Source of the DNA: an uncultured Bacilli bacterium
GTDB lineage: Bacteria > Bacillota_I > Bacilli_A > RF39 > UBA660
Direction of reading: 5' to 3'
DNA: 9,050 bases
NCBI GenBank assembly: GCA_947631885.1
Contig: CANRMZ010000038.1
Location: forward strand, 1 to 9,050
Shown here: piece by piece, positions 1 to 6,300 of the stretch
Layout: each line of letters starts with the position of its first letter
Numbering within the stretch: position 1 is the first letter of the stretch
Notes under the pieces: model-generated
Seen by the model: the letters and a program-made list of their open reading frames with translations, nothing else
The model's database searches: none
Told to the model about the DNA's origin: nothing
Program-made: the position numbers and the translations under genes

Positions 1-25
1 AATTTCGTGTCTTTTTGTAGTGTCT

Positions 26-54
26 ATAATATCATAAAATTTTATTCTTGACAA
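26..54 (-). promoter_or_regulatory. Leftward sigma-A-type promoter leaving the window
   Basis: On the minus strand, TTGTCA (49-54) and TATTAT (26-31) are separated by exactly 17 nt, each matching the consensus at 5 of 6 positions. A TG dinucleotide one base upstream of the -10 makes it an extended -10 element. It lies just downstream of the terminator of the DUF362 gene, so it should drive a gene beyond the left edge. Transcription would start near position 19. Confidence 0.6.
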
Positions 55-68
55 TTCTTAGAATGTCA
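49..68. repeat. Imperfect inverted repeat over the left-edge -35 box
   Basis: TGACAATTC and GAATGTCA are inverted copies around a 3-nt centre (TTA), with one bulged A in the left arm. The repeat covers the -35 hexamer of the leftward promoter, as an operator might. It could also be chance in AT-rich DNA, and no regulator is identified. Confidence 0.3.
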
Positions 69-69
69 T

Positions 70-90
70 AAAAAAAGGCCAAAGCCTTTT
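70..90 (-). terminator. Rho-independent terminator after the DUF362 gene
   Basis: On the minus strand, AAAAGGC (84-90) pairs with GCCTTTT (73-79) across a 4-nt TTTG loop, and the T run continues to position 70. The hairpin begins at the last two bases of the TAA stop codon (89-91), so translation and transcription end almost together. It should close the lepB operon. Because of its A/T symmetry it may also work on the plus strand. Confidence 0.8.
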
Positions 91-967
91 ATTTAATTTC
101 AATAAGTTCGTATTCTTTATTGCCTGCTCCTAAATCGTAAGCCGCATCAATAATATGTTCACCATGGCGAGATGATACTCTTTCAAGGAAATGATCCTTA
201 CCTGGATCAGTAGAATTTTTAATTAAATCAATACAAGCTTGATCGATTGCTACTGGGTCTAGACTTGCTAAAATGCCAATATCCTTCATACAAGGGTCTT
301 CGGCAACAGCACAGCAATCACAATCTACAGATAGATTAGCCATAACATTAATATAAGCTATGTTTCCCTCGAATTTTTTGACTACAGAAGAAGCTGCATC
401 AGCCATTGACTCTAGGAAACTATCTTGATTTTGATGGAACATATCTTCATAAGAGCCATCATTTCCACAACAATGGATATATCTTTTTCCCTTAGAAGAA
501 GCGATCCCTATAGAAAGTTGCTTTAAAGCTCCACCAAAGCCTCCCATTGGGTGGCCTTTAAAGTGTGATAAAACAAGCATACTATCATAATTACTTAAAT
601 GTTTTCCTACATAGTTCTTCTTTATAACTTTACCATTTGGGATATCAAGTTCAGTATCAGGTCCCTCGCTATCCATAATATCAACATCAAAATATTTACT
701 CCAACCATGTTTTTCCATTAGTTTAGTATGTTTTTCTGTAGTATCTCTTGCTCCATCATAAGCAGTATTACACTCCACTACTGTACCATGAACATGCTCA
801 ATTATATCCTTTAACATTTCTGGTTTTAAGAAGTTTTGATTACCATCTTCTCCTGAGTGCAGTTTTACAGCTACCTTTCCTTGTAAACTAATTCTTAATG
901 CATCATACATCTTAACAATATTTTCTGAGGTAATTTCCCTAGTAAAATATACTTTAACTTTATCCAT
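89..967 (-). CDS. DUF362 family protein (putative Fe-S/metal protein), short form
   Basis: This 292-aa soluble protein has no signal peptide or membrane segment. I recognise the DUF362 family from the segment around SHFKGHPMGGFGGALKQLS (134-152), the CCG motif (166-168) and the DCDCCAVAEDPC motif (215-226), followed by DIGILASLDPVAIDQAC (229-245). The biochemical role of the family is not established; many members are annotated as Fe-S proteins and longer ones carry a ferredoxin-like 4Fe-4S domain. That domain is absent here, leaving eight cysteines (66, 166, 167, 216, 218, 219, 226, 245) as possible metal ligands. The ATG start is supported by AAAGGA about 7 nt upstream. It is the last gene of the lepB operon, 25 nt after the 398-aa gene, with no promoter seen in the gap, and a terminator overlaps its stop codon. 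The family call is confident; a function is not. Confidence 0.85.
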   Translation of the reverse strand: MDKVKVYFTREITSENIVKMYDALRISLQGKVAVKLHSGEDGNQNFLKPEMLKDIIEHVHGTVVECNTAYDGARDTTEKHTKLMEKHGWSKYFDVDIMDSEGPDTELDIPNGKVIKKNYVGKHLSNYDSMLVLSHFKGHPMGGFGGALKQLSIGIASSKGKRYIHCCGNDGSYEDMFHQNQDSFLESMADAASSVVKKFEGNIAYINVMANLSVDCDCCAVAEDPCMKDIGILASLDPVAIDQACIDLIKNSTDPGKDHFLERVSSRHGEHIIDAAYDLGAGNKEYELIEIK

Positions 968-992
968 TTTAATTTCCTTTCTTATTTAAATT

Positions 993-2189
993 TTATCTAT
1001 TTAACTCTTCTTTGTCTAGTTCTTTTATCTCTTTATCGATTCTTTCTTTATTTCTTAATGCTCCAACGATTAAATAAGCTTCATATAAATTAATTGTTGC
1101 AGCAACACCCATGTGTTCAATTAAATCACAAAAAGACATTTCCAAAATATTTAAGCCATAGTTTGTACAATAATCTATGATACCATATACCCATTCATCA
1201 ACTTGTTCTTTGTCAATATTTTTACCTACAAATGGCCTTATAGCAGGATAAGTATCATAAGAACGGGCAAATTCTTCAAGTTCAGTTAGCGTACTTAATT
1301 CATATAAGTTTCCTTTATAAATGATGCATATTACTTCATCATCACTATAAGGATTAGCTTTAAATACTTCAAAACTAATTACTTCTTGAAGCTTTAGTAA
1401 AATATCATTTAATCTTTCGTTTTCAATTCTTTTTGATACAGAGGCTCTAATTGCTACATTATTACCACGGGCAAGCAAATACAATATTCGATGTCTTCCA
1501 TTACTAATAAAATATAAACTTCCCTTTTTAAAAAGAGATATATCTCTAGCATTTATAATATCCGTTAAATTATCACTATATTTTCGATTTAAAAGTTCAG
1601 ACTTTTCATATCTTTCATCATTATATAGATATCTAAAATCTGTAATAACATCTCCCGTTAGTTGTAATCCATCATAATTAAACTCTTCATTTAAATAAAC
1701 AATTTCTTCAGTTACATAGTTAAAAGCTGTAGGCTTAAAGCCCATTAAAGTGTCTAGTTTTTCTTCTCTTTCTTTATCCCTACGGGATAGTATTTCATCA
1801 TATTGCTTATTATCGGCACACACTTTTTCAATAAATGCCAAATCAGGTAATATCAATCCTGGTAAATCTAATAAATCAATGTCACTATCTAGAGCATAAG
1901 GTGGTACTAAACTAGCTTTTTTAAAGAAGCTTAATCCCCTTTTTTCTTGACTTAAAGAAGCATAAGCAATATCTATCAAAGGAAGCTTAACAATAAAATC
2001 TCGTATAGATAAACTTAATGATCCATTATTATAATTAAGTAAAGCATATTTTATTACCTTGCTAATTATCATAGTTACCGTATATACATCATTATCACAG
2101 ATTGAGCAAATATTTTTCATGTTTATATAGGTATTAAATTGCTTATTTAAAAAGTTAACGGCACTTTTTTTATAACTTATATTTAGCAT
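993..2189 (-). CDS. Uncharacterised 398-aa protein with a ParB/sulfiredoxin-like motif
   Basis: I do not recognise this protein as a named family. It is soluble, mixed alpha/beta and charged, with no signal peptide or obvious membrane helix. The clearest motif is SLYFISNGRHRILYLLARG (224-242). It resembles the 'G-x-H-R' strand-helix element of ParB N-terminal/sulfiredoxin-like domains, where such residues bind nucleotide or phosphate; the preceding DLTDIINARDISLFKKG fits the strand that normally leads into it. Residues 1-150 carry a CxxC pair (28, 31), and the last 20 residues are a K/E-rich probable helix. It starts 3 nt after the lepB stop codon with only a weak GGGAAAG site, which points to translational coupling, and is followed by the DUF362 gene. 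In many Bacillota rbgA or rnhB occupies the slot after lepB, so this is an unusual partner. The ParB-like assignment is an inference from one motif. Confidence 0.8.
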   Translation of the reverse strand: MLNISYKKSAVNFLNKQFNTYINMKNICSICDNDVYTVTMIISKVIKYALLNYNNGSLSLSIRDFIVKLPLIDIAYASLSQEKRGLSFFKKASLVPPYALDSDIDLLDLPGLILPDLAFIEKVCADNKQYDEILSRRDKEREEKLDTLMGFKPTAFNYVTEEIVYLNEEFNYDGLQLTGDVITDFRYLYNDERYEKSELLNRKYSDNLTDIINARDISLFKKGSLYFISNGRHRILYLLARGNNVAIRASVSKRIENERLNDILLKLQEVISFEVFKANPYSDDEVICIIYKGNLYELSTLTELEEFARSYDTYPAIRPFVGKNIDKEQVDEWVYGIIDYCTNYGLNILEMSFCDLIEHMGVAATINLYEAYLIVGALRNKERIDKEIKELDKEELNR

Positions 2190-2192
2190 AAA

Positions 2193-2675
2193 CTAAACTT
2201 TCCCAAACTTACTAAAAGGATAAATTATAATATCTGTAGTACCTTCGATATATTCTTTTTTTACGGGTCCTAAATAACGAGAATCGTTAGAAACAACTCT
2301 ATTATCTCCTAAAACAAAATACTCATCTTCTTTTAAAGTTACTTCTTCAAAGTCAGTTGTTATACCATAAGCATGAGAATCTTTAAACTTCTTACCATTA
2401 ATATAAATAACATCATCTTCACACTTTATAGTTTCACCAGGTAAGCCAATAATTCTTTTAATAATTACATCATCACCTGCAAATTTTTTATTAATAACGA
2501 CAATATCTTCTCTTTCAACAGAAGATACTTTATTTAAAAGCATTATATATCCATTAGAAAGAGTCTTTTCCATAGAATCGCCTGATACTCGAACAGGAGT
2601 TATAATAAATGTTCTAATTAATATTACTACCACAACAATTATAATATATGGTAAAAGTTCTTTTATAAATTTCAA
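2193..2675 (-). CDS. lepB: Type I signal peptidase
   Basis: This is the membrane serine protease that removes signal peptides from exported proteins on the outer face of the membrane. The 160-aa length is compact, like other short Gram-positive enzymes. One N-terminal membrane anchor (about 8-26, very rich in I and V) is followed by the family boxes in order: SGDSM with catalytic Ser34, KRIIGLPGE with catalytic general base Lys73, and GDNR...NDSR (123-133). The start is TTG: its frame gives the expected cytoplasmic KFIKE before the anchor, and GTGAGG lies 8 nt upstream. A promoter sits at 2722-2750 behind the rplS terminator, so lepB is transcribed on its own and leads an operon with the 398-aa gene and the DUF362 gene. 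The rplS-lepB order is common in Bacillota. Confidence 0.95.
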   Translation of the reverse strand: MKFIKELLPYIIIVVVVILIRTFIITPVRVSGDSMEKTLSNGYIMLLNKVSSVEREDIVVINKKFAGDDVIIKRIIGLPGETIKCEDDVIYINGKKFKDSHAYGITTDFEEVTLKEDEYFVLGDNRVVSNDSRYLGPVKKEYIEGTTDIIIYPFSKFGKV

Positions 2676-2721
2676 AATATTTGCCTCACTTTATCATTTT
2701 TATTTTGCTCGCTACTTTAAT

Positions 2722-2750
2722 ATTATATCATGATATATATTTTATGGCAT
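2722..2750 (-). promoter_or_regulatory. Promoter of the lepB operon
   Basis: On the minus strand, a perfect TATAAT (2722-2727) is preceded by TG one base upstream (extended -10) and, 17 nt further up, by ATGCCA (2745-2750), which matches the -35 consensus at 4 of 6 positions. It lies between the rplS terminator and the lepB start, giving a leader of about 40 nt. Confidence 0.65.
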
Positions 2751-2785
2751 AAAAAAATTAAGGAAAGATTAATTTCTTTCCTTAA
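2751..2785 (-). terminator. Rho-independent terminator of rplS, overlapping its 3' end
   Basis: On the minus strand, TTAAGGAAAG (2776-2785) pairs perfectly over 10 bp with CTTTCCTTAA (2758-2767) across an 8-nt loop, followed by seven T (2751-2757). The 5' arm encodes the last codons of rplS (Lys-Glu-Arg) and the TAA stop lies in the loop. This separates rplS from the lepB operon. Confidence 0.85.
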
Positions 2786-3110
2786 CTTTGTATTCTTTTC
2801 GCATATCTTTGATAAAGTTAAGCTTAGCTCTTCTAACTTTACCTTTCTTAATAACCGTTATCTTATCAATAGTAGGTGCATTAACAGGGAAAATTCTTAT
2901 TACAGAAACAGTTCCACTTTTCTTTCTTACAGAAAATGTTTCTGAAACACTTCCACCCTTTTTGGCTATTACTAGGCCTTCAAAGGCTTGGATTCTTTCT
3001 TTTTTTCCTTCTTTTACCCAAACATCTACTCTAACAGTATCTCCTACGCGAAATTCTGGTATATCCTTACGGATATGTTTTTCGTTGATTCTATCAACTA
3101 AATTAGCCAT
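2769..3110 (-). CDS. rplS: Large ribosomal subunit protein bL19
   Basis: This 50S subunit protein sits near the interface with the 30S subunit. The 113-aa length is normal for bL19. Recognisable features are the N-terminal RKDIPEFRVGDTVRVDVWVKEG (14-35), ERIQAFEGLVIAKKGG (38-53), the FPVNAPTIDKITVIKKGKVRRAKL stretch (74-97) and a basic C-terminus. The usual GVGVER-like segment reads SGTVSVIRIFP here, a mild divergence. The ATG start has a strong AGAGGTGG site a few bases upstream. The gene has its own promoter (3192-3220) and a leader of about 75 nt with possible autoregulatory structure, and ends in a terminator overlapping its last codons, so it is a single-gene transcript. Confidence 0.97.
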   Translation of the reverse strand: MANLVDRINEKHIRKDIPEFRVGDTVRVDVWVKEGKKERIQAFEGLVIAKKGGSVSETFSVRKKSGTVSVIRIFPVNAPTIDKITVIKKGKVRRAKLNFIKDMRKEYKVKERN

Positions 3111-3139
3111 TATTCCACCTCTTTCTAAAAAATATTACC

Positions 3140-3180
3140 TGTAATCATTATCATAAAAGTAAGCGGATTACATACCTTTT
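3140..3180 (-). promoter_or_regulatory. Structured rplS leader, candidate L19 leader RNA
   Basis: In the rplS 5' UTR, UGUAAUC (3166-3172) pairs perfectly with GAUUACA (3140-3146). A second helix is possible between AAAAGGUA (3173-3180) and UUACUUUU (3155-3161 plus neighbour), with one bulged G. The second helix has the first helix's 5' arm in its loop, so the two either exclude each other or form an H-type pseudoknot, though the linker between their 5' arms is zero nt, which is tight. A run of six U (3127-3132) follows. Rfam describes an L19 leader class at this position in Bacillota. Membership is inferred from position, not from a matched consensus. Confidence 0.45.
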
Positions 3181-3191
3181 GGGCTGCAAAC

Positions 3192-3220
3192 ATTATACCA
3201 CAACAATATTATTATGTCTA
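3192..3220 (-). promoter_or_regulatory. Promoter of rplS
   Basis: On the minus strand, TAGACA (3215-3220, 5 of 6) and a perfect TATAAT (3192-3197) are separated by 17 nt, with TGG forming an extended -10. This is a strong promoter, as expected for a ribosomal protein gene. Transcription would start near 3185, giving a leader of about 75 nt. Confidence 0.8.
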
Positions 3221-3230
3221 GAAAATATTC

Positions 3231-3308
3231 CTACTTTTCTTCAGATATAATTTCATCGAGAATTTCTTTAGTTTTTTTAATTTTTTCTTTAAGCTTTAAG
3301 GGTATCAT
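3231..3308 (-). CDS. Possible 25-aa small protein, or displaced C-terminus of the giant protein
   Basis: An ATG (3306-3308) in the +1 frame inside the end of the giant gene opens a 25-codon reading frame ending in TAG at 3231-3233. The product is MIPLKLKEKIKKTKEILDE and six more residues, a charged, probably helical peptide. A full AGGAGG (3318-3323) lies 9 nt upstream, an ideal ribosome binding site, formed by two GAG codons of the giant gene. The alternative is that this is the original C-terminus of the giant protein, shifted out of frame by a 7-nt duplication at 3287-3300. The sequence alone does not decide between them, and I slightly favour the frameshift. Confidence 0.35.
   Translation of the reverse strand: MIPLKLKEKIKKTKEILDEIISEEK
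3287..3300 (-). repeat. Perfect 7-nt tandem duplication at the giant gene's stop codon
   Basis: The minus strand reads CTTAAAGCTTAAAG, two exact copies of CTTAAAG, and the TAA stop of the giant gene lies across their second copy. With only one copy the reading frame runs on for 18 further residues to TAG at 3231. Seven is not a multiple of three, so gain or loss of a copy switches the C-terminus. Confidence 0.9.
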
Positions 3309-6300
3309 CTAATTTATCCTCCTCAGATAATTCTTTAGTCTTACTTAGTAAGTCATTAGCATATTTAATTAATAATTTACTTTCATTTAATCTTAATTTT
3401 TTAGGATCTAACATTGCCATTGGATTGGTAAATCTTACGCGATCTAAGGCATCAGCATCTTTTATAATAGCGCATAATAGTTCAAGTGTCTCTCTATCCT
3501 CTAAAGGAATATTATATTTATCAAAAATGGCTTCCTTAGTTACATCATCATCTGTTGGTTCATGGTATTCAATTATAGCACAAATCATATTTGTGGTCTT
3601 TTCATCAAGTGAAGATGAGGCTTTATACATCATAGCTCCCATCTTACCATGACCAACATTTCTACCATCATTAACGCGGCCTTTATCATGACTTTTAGCA
3701 GCCTCAATAACCATCATCATATTTTTCTCATCAAGGCCAAGGATTTCTCCGATTTTTTGGGCCAGAATTGTAACTCTTACCATATGCGTTTCATCATGGG
3801 CGCTAAGACCATTTGTCCCAACGTTTATTGCCTTCATGTATTCATTTAAACGATCAGTATCATTATCTAGATTAACAATAGCCATTTTACTATAAATATT
3901 TTCAATATGGGCATTATAATCAATATCAAAAGTCTTATGACGATTACCAGAATCTACTACTAAATCAAATTTGGCTTTTTCTTTATTCAAAGCATTCTCT
4001 AATTCTTGTAACCTACTTAATTTATCCTTTTCTGGTAATGTATCAACATATTCAATATATTTAGTAATAAAGTCATCTATAAACTCAGTTGAAATAAATT
4101 CATAATCTTTTATATTAAATAAAGTACATTTAACACTTTCATATAAAGATAATGCTTGAGAAAATGTTGCAATATTCTTAGAAGCCGTAAACTCATTTAA
4201 TAAACTTATAATAGTATCCTTTTTATTTGCAACAATTTTGGCAATATCAATATATAAAATAGGAATTCCTTTGCCTTTATTCATTTGCCTTGCCGCTGTC
4301 AAAGAATTCGTCTTTTGGTTTTCTGACATTTCACTAGTGATAATAACATAGTCAGGTTGAATATTAATAGTACTGTTGTCCTCTAAATTGGTTCTTTCTA
4401 GAACGATTTCATTATGAGTATGGCGAGTATTACTTTCAACGCTATCAGGGCTCATAAACTTAGATACCCGATTCGTTTCAAGACGATAACCATTATTTAC
4501 AGAGAATAAATCATAAGGTCCCATGTTACTGATAGAGCCCATAGCCAAATGATTAAAGCCGAATATTACACCATATTTCTCATCTCTTAAAGGAGGAAGA
4601 CCAAGACATGTATCAGTTACAAGTGCGGTGCATATCCCATGATTAGTAAGGTTTTTACCAACATTCCATGATTTATAGTAATCATCGTCAACCATAGGCA
4701 TTGAAGAATAGGCATTAGTAGAATGAGTAAGAACCTTAAAGTCAAGATCAGCATCTACAACACTTACCATTTCATCACCAATTGAAATTTGCATTGATGC
4801 ATCTGCCCTTTTTGTAAGGCTTTCATTAATCTTTTTGGCATAAGCTTTTTGTAATTCATTGATAATTATAAACATGTCATTAATACTGTATCTTGGAGAA
4901 TAAGTTTGATATATTCTATTTAAAAGACGGATATTTTTAAGGCTCGCAATTCTACGAATATTATCGACAAATACCTTAACATCTTCCTCTAAATCCAAAC
5001 TATCTAAATCATTATCATAAGTATACAAAAAGACTTTAGCATCCTCATAAGTTATATCAAAATACTTTTTAAAGATGGCGTTTTTAATATCAAATTCGGA
5101 ATTAGCCTTTTGCATATCATTATCACATATTTCAGATATTTGCTCACTATATTGTAAAGGATCAACATCTTCGACAGATAAACTATCTTTAGAAAATTTA
5201 AATACCTTTGAAGATAGTAAAATATATCTTAAGAGATTTTCTAACTCTTCACTACTTAAACTATGATCATAATAAACTTCGTTTGTCTCAAAATAATCTA
5301 ATAAGATGAGCATCTTATCATCAAAAATTCTATCTTCATCATTACTAACATGATTCAGTAATTCTAGAAAGACAGGATATGACTTTGCTTTATTATTTTT
5401 AATATTAATAATTCTTGCTTGAACATCAGGATATTTAACTATTTTGTCAAGGAAATGGCTATTTAAGTTAATAAGTTCAGGGCTTAAAATATCATAATTA
5501 ATTGTCATAGTTATAAAAGGATATTTTTCAAGTAAAATAACAAAGGCTCTATAAATAACCTCATTATCAAAAAAGCCCATATTATATCTTTCAATAAATT
5601 TCAAAACGGAATAAGAATCATTTTTACTAAGAAGATTATAAAGATTAGGATCTTTACTTTTAATATCGTTTAAAAGCCTGGTCATTTTATTTTCTACATT
5701 ATCACGAGCTGAGGCACTTAAAGAATAAACTAACTCGTCTATATCTTCGGCCCTATTTAAAGAATATGGATTTTTGGCAAAATTTCTTAAAACAATTGAC
5801 TCTAAAAATTTACTTGGACTATATAAATACAATTCAAAGATTATACTGGGCATTACATTATATAAAATTCTAGCAAGATTTTCTTCAGGAAGAGATAAAA
5901 ATTTATAAAAATCCGTGTGATATTCAAAATCAAAAGCTCTTTGTTGTTTTTCGATTATCGTTTTAGCAATTAATTCTTTAAAATCCTTGTTTTTTTCTTC
6001 TGCATAACATCCTAGTAAAAAGCGAGGATCAATTTTTATAATAAATTCTTCTTTTTCACTCACATCAATACTACCGTATATATTTGATAAATCTATGGCT
6101 TCATCTTGAACTAAAGGTCCTTTACTACTTCGATCATAAAGCTCATCTAAAATTGCTCTTCTTTTTTCAGGATTACGCTTATAAGCTAAAAAACTACTTA
6201 TTAGTCCTGCTGCTGGCAGATGATGCATTATAGGGCTATCAGTATCTAATCTATCCAGCCACTTACAAGTAATAGCATTACTAACATAAGGCATTAAATT

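Noticed and set aside
25..30. A TATAAT on the plus strand as a rightward promoter
   Set aside because: There is no matching -35 box 17 nt upstream, and it would transcribe only antisense to the DUF362 gene.
2730..3144. Plus-strand reading frames of 71 and 118 codons opposite rplS
   Set aside because: They are antisense to a clear bL19 gene, match no family I know and have no proper ribosome site.
3220..3240. AGAAAA/TTTTCT inverted repeat as a terminator for the giant gene
   Set aside because: The stem is six A/T-dominated pairs with a 9-nt loop and has no T run; it is too weak to call.
3430..3800. HD domain as a Cas3 or Cas10 nuclease of a CRISPR system
   Set aside because: There is no helicase, Palm domain, repeat array or other cas gene in the window, and HD domains are common outside CRISPR.
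3425..5266. Plus-strand frames of 63-75 codons opposite the giant gene
   Set aside because: They are short, lie antisense to a long uninterrupted coding frame and show no recognisable motif or ribosome site.
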